In this document: piece after piece, positions 1 through 9,455 of the stretch | Numbering within the stretch: position 1 is the stretch's first letter | Layout of the letters: each line of letters begins with the position of its first letter | Source: JALSRK01 sp964461995 | Lineage (GTDB): Bacteria > Acidobacteriota > Terriglobia > Bryobacterales > Bryobacteraceae | Assembly (NCBI GenBank): GCA_964461995.1 | Contig: CAYWXL010000006.1 | Location: 49,781-113,780 of the forward strand | Length of the DNA: 64,000 nt | Reading direction: 5' to 3' | Position numbers and translations under genes: made by a program | Notes under the pieces: model-generated | The model's database searches: none | What the model was told of the DNA's origin: nothing | The model's input: only the letters and a program-made list of their open reading frames with translations

Positions 1-1
1 G

Positions 2-310
2 GACGTGGAGATCATCGTCGAGAGGATTCCTGACGCCATCCACATCCCGGTGCAGGCCGTCTTCGAAAAGGATGGAAAGCCGGTGGTGTACGTGAAAGAA
101 GGCGAGCGGTTCGTGGCGCGGGAGATCAAGCCGCTGAAGCGGAGCGAATCGACGATGGTGGTGGCCGAAGGGTTGCAGGAAGGCGAAATCATTGCTCTCG
201 CCGATCCCACCAGGAAGCCGGGCGAGAAGAAGAGGGAGCGCCGCCGGCCGCAAACAGGCCCGTCGAATCCGATGCAAGGTCTCGGCGGCGGCCGGGGAAG
301 GGGGCGGTGA
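2..310 (+). CDS. Efflux periplasmic adaptor (MacA/HlyD type), C-terminal fragment
   Basis: Only the last ~102 codons are present; the open frame runs off the left edge, so the true start lies outside. The visible part, with HIPVQAVFEKDGKPVVYV followed by a beta-rich stretch, is typical of the last beta domain of MacA/HlyD-type membrane fusion proteins, which link an inner-membrane exporter to a TolC channel. It ends in a basic Arg/Gly-rich tail (about 30 residues) that is probably disordered. The stop overlaps the start of the permease gene (GTGA at 307-310), so the two are probably translationally coupled. The family call rests on a short segment but is supported by the permease and TolC genes that follow. 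Confidence 0.8.
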   Translation, partial: DVEIIVERIPDAIHIPVQAVFEKDGKPVVYVKEGERFVAREIKPLKRSESTMVVAEGLQEGEIIALADPTRKPGEKKRERRRPQTGPSNPMQGLGGGRGRGR

Positions 311-1572
311 TGGCCAGAGCTTTGTTGTCGGGAAGCGTCGAGGAAGTCACCATGGGGCTGGCCAGCTTGCTGGCCCATAAGCTCCGCACCCTGCTCACCA
401 TGCTGGGCATGATTTTCGGCGTGGGGGCTGTCGTGGCCATGCTTTCGATCACCGCCGGAGCCCAGCAGGAGATGATGAGCTACATCGACTTGCTGGGCGT
501 GAACAATATCATCATCGAAGCCCGGGAGGCGGTGGACCGCAACGAGCTGCAGGCGCGGCGCGCCGTTTCCCCCGGCCTGACCTTCCGGGATTTCCGCGCC
601 ATCATGGAGAATGTCGCGGGTATCGAAGCAGCCACGCCCCGGAAACGGTTCAAGCCGTCCAAGGTTCTGCCGAAGATCTCCCAGGAGCCGCCGTTACTGA
701 TCGGCGTGGAACCGCAGTTTCTCGAGATCAACAGCTTGAAGGTTGTGGAGGGCCGGTTCTTCGACGAGGAGGACGACCGCACCTCGGCGCCGGTCTGCGT
801 CTTGGGCGAGACGGCCAAAGTGAACTTGCTCGGCTACGGCGACGCCGTGGGCAGGTACGTGAAGGTCAACGACGTATGGCTTCAGGTGATCGGAGTGCTG
901 GCGCCCCAGGCGACGGCGGACACGGACATGTCGAGCCTCGAGGTCTCCAGCGCCAACAACTTGATCATCGCGCCGTTGAACACGGTGATGCGCCGTTTCG
1001 AGGACTCCAACAGCTATCTCAAGGACGAGATCGACGGCATCTACATCCGGGTGGAGCCGGGCACGGACTCGATCGAGACCGCCGCCGTGGTGGACGCCAT
1101 CCTGGCCGCCACCCACAAAGACGCCGGGGACTACGAGATCACGGTCCCGGCGGGGCTCCTTGAACAACGGCGCCGCACACAGTTCATCTTCAACATCGTG
1201 ATGATCTGTATCGCCGGGATCTCGCTCTTGGTGGGCGGCATCGGCATCATGAACATCATGCTGGCGACGGTGCTCGAGCGGACCCGCGAGATCGGGATCC
1301 GGAGAGCTATCGGCGCGCGTCAGGCCGACATTATCCGCCAGTTCTTGACCGAGGCGGTGCTCATCTCTATTCTGGGCGGGTTGATCGGCATCCTGTTCGG
1401 ATTCACGCTCTCCCGGATCATCGCGGCGGCGGCCGGCTGGTCTACGGTTGTCACCACTTCGTCGATCGCGGTGGCTTTCGGCGTTTCGGTGGGTATCGGT
1501 CTTTTGTTCGGCATCTATCCTGCGGTGCAGGCGGCGAAGTTGGACCCGATTGAGGCGATTCGGTACGAGTAG
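310..1572 (+). CDS. MacB-like ABC transporter permease (FtsX domain)
   Basis: This is the integral-membrane half of a MacB-type ABC exporter; no ATPase domain is fused to it, so the ATP-binding subunit is probably encoded upstream of the window. One N-terminal membrane helix (about residues 25-50) precedes a periplasmic MacB_PCD domain (about 50-285), then three FtsX helices near 293-320, 345-370 and 383-405. The conserved cytoplasmic loop ERTREIGIRRAIGA and the terminal PIEAIRYE are diagnostic. ATG at 310 has better spacing to the upstream AAGGGGG than GTG at 307; either is possible. It lies between an adaptor and a TolC gene and would export small molecules, peptides or lipids; the substrate is unknown. 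Confidence 0.9.
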   Translation: MARALLSGSVEEVTMGLASLLAHKLRTLLTMLGMIFGVGAVVAMLSITAGAQQEMMSYIDLLGVNNIIIEAREAVDRNELQARRAVSPGLTFRDFRAIMENVAGIEAATPRKRFKPSKVLPKISQEPPLLIGVEPQFLEINSLKVVEGRFFDEEDDRTSAPVCVLGETAKVNLLGYGDAVGRYVKVNDVWLQVIGVLAPQATADTDMSSLEVSSANNLIIAPLNTVMRRFEDSNSYLKDEIDGIYIRVEPGTDSIETAAVVDAILAATHKDAGDYEITVPAGLLEQRRRTQFIFNIVMICIAGISLLVGGIGIMNIMLATVLERTREIGIRRAIGARQADIIRQFLTEAVLISILGGLIGILFGFTLSRIIAAAAGWSTVVTTSSIAVAFGVSVGIGLLFGIYPAVQAAKLDPIEAIRYE

Positions 1573-1584
1573 CAGTGATTTAAC

Positions 1585-3312
1585 ATGCGAAGAGCACTGA
1601 TTCTGACCCTGCTCCTTTCGATGGTTCCCGGAGGCGCACAAGAACGAGGGTACGTCACCCATTTCAAGACCAAGACGACGCCCGAGGGCATCACCCGCAT
1701 CGAGGCGCCAACGTTCGGCACCGGCGGGTATTTCAAAACTCACTTCGTCCCGGTACAGCCGTTACCCGACGTCCGGGCGCCGGCCCGCCTCGCTGACTTT
1801 GTCGTGGACGGCCGGCTGGAGCTTTCTCTTCGGGCCTATTTGGAGCTGGTGCTGGCGAACAATCCCGATGTCGCCATCCAACGCTTGTCTATCGAAGCGC
1901 CGCGGAACGCCATTACGCGGGCCCTGGCGCAATTCGATCCCACCGTCATTGCCAACTTCCGGAGCGATCGCACCCAAACGCCCACCGCCGATGTGCTGCA
2001 GGGAGCCGAAACTCTGAACCAGTTGACCCAGCCCTTTAGCCTCGCCTTCAACCAGTTGCTGCCTACCGGCACCCAATACTCGATCGGCTTCAGCGGCCGC
2101 CGGCGCTGGACGAACAGCGTGTTCGCGACAATCAATCCTGCAATCGACGGCACGTTAAACTTCTCGGTGACGCAGCCGCTGCTCCGGAACCGGGGCTCCC
2201 GGGTGAACAAGCTGCAGTTCATCATCGCCCAGAGCCGCTTCAAGCAAAGCCGTTACAACTTCGAGGACCGGCTGCTACAACTGCTCGCGCAGGCCGAAAA
2301 CGTTTACTGGTCTGTCGTCGAGGCTCGGGAGAACCTGCGTGTGGCGGAAGAAAACCTCCGCTTGAACGAGGCGCTCCTGGAGCGCTCGGAGCGTGAACTC
2401 GAGCTGGGCGCCATCTCGCCCCTCGATATCTACCAACCTCAGCAGAACCTGGAGAACGCCCGCTTGGCCCTGACGCAGGCGCGTTACCGTCTCGAACAGA
2501 CCCTGGATGCGCTGCGGAGGCAGATCGGCGCCGATCTGGATCCGGACTTCCGGTACATGCCGATTGTCCTCACCGAGCCGGTTCTGCCGCCTTCGGAAGA
2601 GGAAACGATCGATCCCGAGCAGATGGTCGAGGCCGCTTACCGGCTGCGGCCGGACCTCAAGAGCGCGCTCCAGAGCCTGAAGATCGACGACCTCAATTAT
2701 GAACTTGCGCGGAACGCCTTGCGTCCGGACTTGTCCCTTTCGTTGAGTTACAGCTCATCCGGTCTTGGGGGCACGATCTTTCAGTTCGCCCAGCAGCCCG
2801 GTCTGGAGCGCTCTCCGGTACCTCTTCGCACGATTCCCGGAGGACTGGGGGACGCGCTGGAGCAGATCTTCGGCTTCGACTTCCCCTCCTACTCGTTCAC
2901 CCTTAGCCTGCGGCTCCCCCTGCGCGACCGCCGGGCGGTGGCTGACCTGGCCGACGTGGCCGTCAGCAAGAAAACCAACATGCTTCGCGCCCAAAGCCTG
3001 CAGCAAGACATCCGGTTGGAAGTGCTCAACGCGGTCAGCCAGGTTGAGAGCAGCAAAGCGAGGGTGAAGCTGGCACAGACTGCTCTGGAGTTCTCCCGCA
3101 AGCGCCTCGAGGCTGAACAAAAAAAGTACGACCTCGGCGTGACAACGATCTTCCTGTTGATCCAGGCCCAGAACGACCTGGTGGCTGCGGAGTCTCAAGT
3201 CGTCACTCAGGCCACGCTTTACCGCCGCAATGTCGTAAATCTGCTTCGCGTGACCGGCCAGTTGCTCGAAAAACGGAGCGTGGTAGTGACCGATAAACCG
3301 GGCCTCTACTGA
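1585..3312 (+). CDS. TolC-family outer-membrane efflux protein
   Basis: The 575-aa protein begins with a short signal peptide (MRRALILTLLLSMVPGGA) and contains two outer-membrane efflux protein repeats, roughly residues 80-310 and 340-560, rich in long amphipathic helices such as LLAQAENVYWSVVEARENLRVAEENL. TolC proteins trimerise into an outer-membrane barrel plus periplasmic tunnel. The extra ~75 residues between signal peptide and first repeat are longer than in E. coli TolC. It starts 12 bp after the permease and completes an adaptor-permease-channel tripartite exporter. No clear ribosome binding site precedes ATG 1585, which fits coupling to the upstream gene. Confidence 0.9.
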   Translation: MRRALILTLLLSMVPGGAQERGYVTHFKTKTTPEGITRIEAPTFGTGGYFKTHFVPVQPLPDVRAPARLADFVVDGRLELSLRAYLELVLANNPDVAIQRLSIEAPRNAITRALAQFDPTVIANFRSDRTQTPTADVLQGAETLNQLTQPFSLAFNQLLPTGTQYSIGFSGRRRWTNSVFATINPAIDGTLNFSVTQPLLRNRGSRVNKLQFIIAQSRFKQSRYNFEDRLLQLLAQAENVYWSVVEARENLRVAEENLRLNEALLERSERELELGAISPLDIYQPQQNLENARLALTQARYRLEQTLDALRRQIGADLDPDFRYMPIVLTEPVLPPSEEETIDPEQMVEAAYRLRPDLKSALQSLKIDDLNYELARNALRPDLSLSLSYSSSGLGGTIFQFAQQPGLERSPVPLRTIPGGLGDALEQIFGFDFPSYSFTLSLRLPLRDRRAVADLADVAVSKKTNMLRAQSLQQDIRLEVLNAVSQVESSKARVKLAQTALEFSRKRLEAEQKKYDLGVTTIFLLIQAQNDLVAAESQVVTQATLYRRNVVNLLRVTGQLLEKRSVVVTDKPGLY

Positions 3313-3340
3313 CTGGAGAAAGTCTTCTTCCCCGGCGTTG

Positions 3341-3346
3341 TACAAT
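3341..3346 (+). promoter_or_regulatory. Candidate -10 box upstream of mutL
   Basis: TACAAT (five of six matches to TATAAT) lies in the 105-bp gap between the TolC gene and mutL and would give a leader of about 65 nt. No good -35 hexamer is visible at 16-18 bp. It suggests mutL has its own promoter. Confidence 0.4.
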
Positions 3347-3417
3347 GAGCGCTTAAGAAGCCCGCCAGGAGGGTTCTCGAAACGCGGGCCAGGGCGGCCG
3401 CGCACAGCACACCGGAA

Positions 3418-5406
3418 ATGGGTCGAATTCGTATTCTTTCTGACGCGGTGGCGAACAAGATCGCCGCCGGCGAAGTCGTGGAACGGCCAGCGTCAGTCGT
3501 CAAAGAGCTGTTGGAGAATTCCCTCGACGCCGGGGCCAAGACCCTCCGGATCGAAGTGGAGAGAGGAGGCAAACGGCTCATCCGCGTGGCCGACGACGGG
3601 TGTGGCATGATGCGTGACGACGCCATGCTGGCGTTCGAGCGGCACGCAACGAGCAAGCTCTCCGATGTCAAGGAATTGGAGTCGATCGCCACCCTCGGGT
3701 TTCGGGGCGAGGCGCTGCCTTCCATCGCCGCGGTTTCGCGGCTGGTGCTCGAAACCCGCGCCGAGAGCGAAACCACCGGCACGCGGGTGGAGTTGGCCGG
3801 CGGCCGACTGCTGCGATGTGATGAAGCGGCGCTGCCGCGCGGCACCACCGTCACCGTCCGGGACCTCTTTTACAATGTGCCGGCCCGGCGCAAGTTCCTT
3901 CGCAGTGAGCAGACCGAGCTGGCGCATATTACTTCGCTCGCCACTCATTACAGCTTGGCTCATCCGGACAAGTCGGTCCACCTCACGCACGGCAACAAGA
4001 CCCTCCTCGACGTGACGCCCGTGGAGACGCTCCGTGAGCGGGTGTTTCAGGTCTTCGGCAGCCAGACGTTGTCCGAGCTGGTGGAAATAGACGGACGGGA
4101 GACGGAACTGCGGCTGCCGCCCCGGTCCGGAACTGCCCCGGACGCTGATCCGGAAGTCCGGCGTTTCCGCCTTCGGGGCTTCGTGTCCCAGCCGCAAGTG
4201 CAGAAACTCAACCGCAACTCCATATTCATCTTCGTGAACCGCAGGCTGATCCGGGACCGGCTCATCTTGCACGCGATCTCGGCCGCCTACCACAACCTGA
4301 TGCCACCCGCTTGTTATCCCTTCGCCTTGCTGTTTCTGGACTGCCCGTGCGAGGAGGTGGACGTCAACGTTCATCCGTCGAAGACGGAAGTGCGCTTCCG
4401 GCACGCGAGCTTCGTGCACGACTTTGTGCGGGATGCGATCCGGGAAACGCTTGCCGCCGCCCGCCCGGCTTCCGCGGTGCCCAGTTCGGCGATCGCGCCG
4501 GCGACCGAGGTTCTGGAGGAACAACCGGGCGCCCGGCTGCCGTTTTCCGAGTTCAGCCAGCAACTCGAGGATTTTCGGCTGGGAGAGGCCGCCGGCATGG
4601 CCGCCGCGCCGCGGCCGGTCATCGACCTGAACACCGGCGGGCCGTCGGAGGCTGCATCTGAGTTCGGTCTCGCTCCGCCGCCGGCTCCGGAGCCGCGCTT
4701 CGAGTTCACCGAAGCCGCGCCGGCAGAAGACCGGCAGGCTGAGTCTTCTCTCCGGCTGAAGGCGCCGGACACCCACGGACCGCTGCCGCCCGGCGCACTG
4801 CCGCCCGAGACGCAGTCACTAGGCGCCTTGGCCGAACTGCGCCCTCTGGGTCAGATCCATGACAGCTTCATCGTCGCCGCGGGACCCGACGGATTGTGGA
4901 TCATCGATCAGCACGTAGCGCACGAGCGGATTCTCTTCGAGCGCGTGTTGAAGAAAATGGCGCAGGGGAACCTGGAGCGGCAGCAGTTGCTGATGCCGGT
5001 CATCCTGGAACTCACGCCGGCCCAGCAGGTCCTCTACGCCGAGATTGCGAAGGACCTGGAGGCGGCCGGCTTCGAAACCGAGCCGTTCGGCAACCGGACC
5101 ATCGCTGTGAAGAGTGCGCCTGCCGGAATCTCTACCGCCGACATTGAGAAGCTGATCTTCGAGATTCTGGAGATTCGGGAAGAGACGGCGCGGAAGACTT
5201 CGTTGGAGGATTTGCGCCGGGCCATGGCTGCATCTATCGCCTGCCGCGCGGCCATCAAGATCAACACCCGGCTCGACACGGAAAAGATGGAGTGGCTGCT
5301 CGAGGAGCTGGCCCGGACGGCGCATCCAATGAGTTGCCCGCACGGAAGGCCGATCGCCCTGCGATATTCCACCAGGGAGATTCTGAAGAGCTTTCACCGA
5401 ATCTGA
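3418..5406 (+). CDS. mutL: DNA mismatch repair protein MutL (endonuclease type)
   Basis: MutL couples mismatch recognition by MutS to strand incision. The N-terminal GHKL ATPase motifs are intact: ELLENSLDAGA, the DDGCGM box, and GFRGEALPSI. A Pro/Ala-rich linker (about residues 355-470) joins it to the C-terminal dimerisation domain. That domain carries DQHVAHERILFE near residue 496, matching the DQHAxxExxxxE metal-binding motif of endonuclease-active MutL except for an Ala-to-Val change, and also the ACR and CPHGRP elements of the same site. So this is probably a nicking MutL, as in bacteria without MutH (inference). At 662 aa it is normal length. No mutS is present in the window. Confidence 0.96.
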   Translation: MGRIRILSDAVANKIAAGEVVERPASVVKELLENSLDAGAKTLRIEVERGGKRLIRVADDGCGMMRDDAMLAFERHATSKLSDVKELESIATLGFRGEALPSIAAVSRLVLETRAESETTGTRVELAGGRLLRCDEAALPRGTTVTVRDLFYNVPARRKFLRSEQTELAHITSLATHYSLAHPDKSVHLTHGNKTLLDVTPVETLRERVFQVFGSQTLSELVEIDGRETELRLPPRSGTAPDADPEVRRFRLRGFVSQPQVQKLNRNSIFIFVNRRLIRDRLILHAISAAYHNLMPPACYPFALLFLDCPCEEVDVNVHPSKTEVRFRHASFVHDFVRDAIRETLAAARPASAVPSSAIAPATEVLEEQPGARLPFSEFSQQLEDFRLGEAAGMAAAPRPVIDLNTGGPSEAASEFGLAPPPAPEPRFEFTEAAPAEDRQAESSLRLKAPDTHGPLPPGALPPETQSLGALAELRPLGQIHDSFIVAAGPDGLWIIDQHVAHERILFERVLKKMAQGNLERQQLLMPVILELTPAQQVLYAEIAKDLEAAGFETEPFGNRTIAVKSAPAGISTADIEKLIFEILEIREETARKTSLEDLRRAMAASIACRAAIKINTRLDTEKMEWLLEELARTAHPMSCPHGRPIALRYSTREILKSFHRI

Positions 5407-5438
5407 AGGTCTTCGCTCGGGCGGGGGCGCCGCGCCGG

Positions 5439-7217
5439 TTACTCCCACTCGATAGTGGCCGGAGGCTTGTGGGTCAAATCGTAGAAGACGGCGTCGATGC
5501 CGTCGATCGCCAGGATCTCACGGGTGAGCTCGTCGAGGAGATTCTCGTCCATGAGCACGGCCTGCGCCGTCATTCCGTCCACTGAATGCACCGGCCGAAG
5601 CACAATCGAGTCGGGTTTCTCGGGCACTCCGACAGGGATCAGCACTACGGGGAATTGCCACACCTGCCGGTCGAAGCCTGTCTCGTGAGTCCTCCGGCGA
5701 ACGATCGCGTCGGCTCGCCGCAAGCGGTCCAGGCGGTGCGGTGAGAGTTCGCCAGGGTAGACGCGCATCCGAGCCAGCGGGTTATGAGCAGCCACCAGGG
5801 CCACGACGCGGTTGACGTTCGGCGTGCGGTTGATCAAGCCCGTGGCGAGATCGCGCAAATCGTCATCGGGACCGGGGCAGCGGTCCAAGGCAAGCACCGG
5901 GCGGTAGCTCCGGGAGTCTCCCTGTACGCCCACGGAATGCACCGGCAGGATCCATCCCTCCTCGGCTTTTTCTACAGGAAGCTCCTCCGTCGAGCACAGG
6001 CAGCGGATTGCCAGGCCAGGCCCTGGAAACGGATGGCGTTCGAGCAGCTCTTGCGGTAGACCCAGCGCGCGCCCGATCTGCCGTACCTCGTCCTTGTAGA
6101 AAGAGGCCAGCGGCTCGACGAGGCGGTTCGCCTCGATCAGCAGTTGGATCCCCGGCACGCGGTTGTGATGGGTCTTGATGACGTCGGCGTGCTGGGTGCC
6201 GCCGGACTCGATCGTGTCGGGATAGATCGTGCCCTGGCCGAGAATCCAGCGTCCATCCAGGTAATGTCCACGTTCCAGAATGCGCTCCTGCACTTCGACG
6301 AACTCTTCGCCGATGATCCGGCGCTTCTCTTCGGGGTCCGTCACACCCTTCAAACGGCCGAGGAACTCGCTGGCGGCGTCTACGACTTCGAAGTTGGAGG
6401 CCGCCAGGGATCTGAAGATGCGCGAGACGAACTCGGTTTCGCCCTCCCGCATCAGGCCCGTATCCACGTAGGTGCCGTGCACGCGTTCCGGCCCGAGGGC
6501 TTGAATACACAGCGTATAGGCCACCGTCGAATCCACGCCGCCGCTGAGAAAGAACAGCACGTTCCGATCACCGACCACCTGGCGGATCTGTTCCTGAAGC
6601 GCCGGGATCTGGTGGCTGGGGTCCCAGTCTTTCCGGCACCGGCAGACGCCGAAAACGAAGTTGGCCAGCACCTCCCGGCCGTGGACGGTGTGGACAACCT
6701 CAGGATGGAACTGGACGCCGTAAAAGCCGCGCGCCGGATCCCCCATCGCCGCCACCGGGCACTCGGGCGTTCGGGCGAGGATCCGGAAACCGGAGGGCAG
6801 GCGGTCCACCGCGTCGCGGTGGCTCATCCACACCTGTTCGCGGGTCTCGAGCCCGGTGAAGAGACCCGCGGGCTCGACGATGTCGATCCACGCCAGTCCG
6901 AACTCGCCTATGCCTGCCTTCCGGACTTCGCCGCCCAGATGGTGGGCCATGATGTGAAGCCCATAGCAGATTCCGAGGACTGGTATGCCGAGTTCAAAAA
7001 CAGCCGGATCCACTTTCGGACTGCCGCTGTCGTACACGCTGGAGGGGCCGCCGGAAATGACAATGCCTTTGCGGCGGGAAAGCTCCGCAGCCGGGGTCTC
7101 TGAGGCGCGCACCTCGGCATGGACCCCCAGTTCGCGAATCCGGCGCGCGATCAGGTGACAGTATTGTCCCCCTGTGTCGAGTACAGTAATCTGCGGCGCC
7201 GGCAGACTGTCGTTCAT
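5439..7217 (-). CDS. guaA: GMP synthetase (glutamine-hydrolysing), long form
   Basis: Converts XMP to GMP using glutamine and ATP. The N-terminal class-I amidotransferase domain has nucleophile C84 (GICYG) with H171 and E173 (FHPEV); the ATP-pyrophosphatase P-loop is SGGVDS at 225-230; the C-terminus ends with the family KPPATIEWE. At 592 aa it is ~65-70 aa longer than E. coli GuaA. The extra length lies in the dimerisation domain after HPFPGPGLAIR, where LPVHSVGVQGDSRSYRPVLAL precedes a second, similar block containing IVLRPVHSVDGMTA. This duplicated arrangement resembles eukaryotic GMP synthetases. The gene starts 12 bp after the ctp stop and is probably co-transcribed with it; AAGGA sits close to the ATG. 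Confidence 0.94.
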   Translation of the reverse strand: MNDSLPAPQITVLDTGGQYCHLIARRIRELGVHAEVRASETPAAELSRRKGIVISGGPSSVYDSGSPKVDPAVFELGIPVLGICYGLHIMAHHLGGEVRKAGIGEFGLAWIDIVEPAGLFTGLETREQVWMSHRDAVDRLPSGFRILARTPECPVAAMGDPARGFYGVQFHPEVVHTVHGREVLANFVFGVCRCRKDWDPSHQIPALQEQIRQVVGDRNVLFFLSGGVDSTVAYTLCIQALGPERVHGTYVDTGLMREGETEFVSRIFRSLAASNFEVVDAASEFLGRLKGVTDPEEKRRIIGEEFVEVQERILERGHYLDGRWILGQGTIYPDTIESGGTQHADVIKTHHNRVPGIQLLIEANRLVEPLASFYKDEVRQIGRALGLPQELLERHPFPGPGLAIRCLCSTEELPVEKAEEGWILPVHSVGVQGDSRSYRPVLALDRCPGPDDDLRDLATGLINRTPNVNRVVALVAAHNPLARMRVYPGELSPHRLDRLRRADAIVRRRTHETGFDRQVWQFPVVLIPVGVPEKPDSIVLRPVHSVDGMTAQAVLMDENLLDELTREILAIDGIDAVFYDLTHKPPATIEWE

Positions 7218-7229
7218 TCCTTGGAGGCG

Positions 7230-8828
7230 TTACTCGCCGCGCTGGGCGCGCTGGGCGATCACCTGTTTCGCCTTTTCGAGCAGCGCCCGAGCCTTCGGCA
7301 TCGCCTCAATGGCTTTCAACACCGCGGGGTCGGTCTCGATGGCGATACGGCGGGCGTCGTCCACGCTGAACGCCGTGGTGTACATCTCCCGTTTGAGCTG
7401 CTGGCGGATCCAGTCGTGGTTTTCCGCCCATTCGGCCTCGGTGAACTCGATTCCCTTGTCGAGCAGGTAGCGGTGGAACTCGTTCTCCACGTCCGGCCCG
7501 GGCTCCCAACCTTCAGGAAGGTCGGTGGAGTGGGTGCCGAAATATTTGGCCGTGAAATTGAAGAACGCGTAGTTGCGCAAAAGCTTCTTCTGGAAGTCGT
7601 TGAGCTTTGGCGGCTCGAATTTCTCGTCGGGCATGATGCCGCCGCCGCCGTAGACAGGCCGGCCGCTGTCGGTCATCTTGACGTCGTCGGTATGCACCGG
7701 TTCGCCGCGGCGGTTCCGGTAGTAGTAATCAAAGAAGGATTTGCCCTTGTAGCTACGCTGGATCAAGCGGCCGCTGGGCGTGTAGTAGCGGGCAGTGGTC
7801 AGCGCCAGGCCTGTATTCTCCGCCAGCGGATACACGGTCTGCACCAGCCCCTTGCCGAAAGTGTTCTCACCGAGGATCCAGGCCCGGTCGTGATCCTGCA
7901 ACGCGCCGGCCACGATCTCGGCCGCCGACGCCGAATACCGGTTCACCAGTACGACGATCGGGTATTCGAAGCCGCGGTTCCCGCGCCGGGCCACATAGGG
8001 CTTCTCGGGCGAGGTGCGGCCGCGGTGCTTGACCACGATTTGCCCTTTCCGCAGGAAACGGCCCGCGACTTCCACGCCTTCGTTCAACAGCCCGCCGGGG
8101 TTGTCGCGCAAGTCTAAAATCAACCCTTTGATGTTCTCCTCGCCGAGCGCCCGGAGCCGCTCCTCGACTTCCCGCGACGTGTTTTCGTTGAACTGTTCAA
8201 TGTCGATATAGGCGATGCCGTCGCGGATGAAGAAGGCGTCGTTGACGCTGTAGCGGGGGATTTCGTCCCGGATGATGGTGAATTCCAAGGGATCCGGCCG
8301 GCCTTCGCGGCCCACTTTTACATGGACTTTCGTGCCTTTGGGGCCTTTGAGCAAGTCCGCCACCTCAGTGGTCGTAAGCCCTTCAGTGGACTTGCCGTCC
8401 ACCTCGAGAATGACGTCGCCCGGGTGGATTCCCGCTTTATAGGCCGGCGAGTTCTTGAACGGCGTCACCACGATCGTCTTTCCGTTGCGGCCGACAACCC
8501 ACATGCCGACGCCGTAGTACGCTCCCTGCTGCTCTTCCCGCAACTGCTGGAACGCACGGGGATCGAAGAAGCTCGAGTGCGGATCCAAAGCCCGCAACAT
8601 GCCGGGAATGGCCCCTTCGTAGATGGCGCGGTCCGGCGAGATCTTATCGGCGAAATTCTCTTCGACGACCGCGTAGAACTCAGAGAACGCTCGCAGACTG
8701 GCTTTGATCTCGTCCTCGGACGAGGCCGCGGCCACACCGGGAAGCCCAGGCCCGTAAAGGCCGCCCAGGATCGCGCCGGCGGCGACGAGCACGGGCACCA
8801 ACAACAGGGAACGTGGAAAACGGAGCAT
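7230..8828 (-). CDS. C-terminal processing protease, S41 family with PDZ domain
   Basis: A periplasmic serine protease of the CtpA/Tsp family, which trims or degrades exported proteins. The N-terminal hydrophobic segment (LLLVPVLVAAGAILGGLYGP) is a signal peptide or anchor. A PDZ domain follows (about residues 95-180, YGVGMWVV to FTIIR), then the S41 domain with the Ser-Lys dyad in NRYSASAAE and NTFGKGLVQ. The ~150 residues after the protease core are longer than in minimal CtpA. ATG 8828 is chosen over an upstream in-frame start at 8867 because GGGGGAG precedes it by 7 nt. A TATACT hexamer at 8857-8862 is a possible -10 box. guaA follows 12 bp downstream. Confidence 0.92.
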   Translation of the reverse strand: MLRFPRSLLLVPVLVAAGAILGGLYGPGLPGVAAASSEDEIKASLRAFSEFYAVVEENFADKISPDRAIYEGAIPGMLRALDPHSSFFDPRAFQQLREEQQGAYYGVGMWVVGRNGKTIVVTPFKNSPAYKAGIHPGDVILEVDGKSTEGLTTTEVADLLKGPKGTKVHVKVGREGRPDPLEFTIIRDEIPRYSVNDAFFIRDGIAYIDIEQFNENTSREVEERLRALGEENIKGLILDLRDNPGGLLNEGVEVAGRFLRKGQIVVKHRGRTSPEKPYVARRGNRGFEYPIVVLVNRYSASAAEIVAGALQDHDRAWILGENTFGKGLVQTVYPLAENTGLALTTARYYTPSGRLIQRSYKGKSFFDYYYRNRRGEPVHTDDVKMTDSGRPVYGGGGIMPDEKFEPPKLNDFQKKLLRNYAFFNFTAKYFGTHSTDLPEGWEPGPDVENEFHRYLLDKGIEFTEAEWAENHDWIRQQLKREMYTTAFSVDDARRIAIETDPAVLKAIEAMPKARALLEKAKQVIAQRAQRGE

Positions 8829-8921
8829 TACGTTTCTCCCCCACCCTTCATCGTCAAGTATATCCAATTAGACGCGGGGCCCGGGAGTTCGGCTTCAGGC
8901 GACTCGTTGAAAACGGCTGTT

Positions 8922-9419
8922 TCAGCTCGCCCGCCGGGCGCGCCGCCGCGGAGCCGTTTGCGCCCGGGTAGCGGCCTTGCGGCCGAGTTCGAGGCGCCGC
9001 GCCTGGTCTGTGACGCACACTAAGAACATCGGCTGGCGAGCGTTTTTCAGTATGTCGATGATGCGGGACTCGCTGTCCTCCAGATAGATCGTCTTGCCGT
9101 CCGTGAGCAGGTGGAGGTCCGATTCGGCTTTGAGAACGTCGTGCAGACGGCGCCCCATCTCCCGCTGCAGGAACTTCAGCACGCGCCGGATCTTCTGCAG
9201 GGAGAAGCCTTTCCGCCGGAGTTCGGCGATCACGGTGATCTCGATCACTTCCTCCGGCCGGTATACGCGCTTGTGCCCCTCGTGCCGCGGCGAGACCACC
9301 TTGCGCTCGTCCCACCACTGCAACTGCCGTAAGGTCACGCCGGCGATTTGGGCCACTTCACTGCTCGTGTACGTCCGGCGCTCCACCTCCTCGGAGCGCG
9401 CGCGTTTTGTTTTGAACAT
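8922..9419 (-). CDS. MerR-family transcriptional regulator
   Basis: A 165-aa regulator with an N-terminal MerR helix-turn-helix (about residues 17-85: YTSSEVAQIAGVTLRQLQWWDERKVVSP, then RVYRPEEVIEITVIAELRRKGFSLQKIRRVL). The C-terminal part lacks the Cys ligands of metal sensors and has a short helix plus an Arg-rich tail, so the effector cannot be predicted. GAAAGG precedes ATG 9419 by about 8 nt. Its promoter holds a perfect dyad between -35 and -10 (9465-9481), the classic position for MerR binding, which suggests autoregulation. It lies between the trigger factor gene and ctp-guaA on the same strand. Confidence 0.88.
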   Translation of the reverse strand: MFKTKRARSEEVERRTYTSSEVAQIAGVTLRQLQWWDERKVVSPRHEGHKRVYRPEEVIEITVIAELRRKGFSLQKIRRVLKFLQREMGRRLHDVLKAESDLHLLTDGKTIYLEDSESRIIDILKNARQPMFLVCVTDQARRLELGRKAATRAQTAPRRRARRAS

Positions 9420-9455
9420 AAACGGTACCTTTCGTTCTATCTGGGGGCATTCCCG

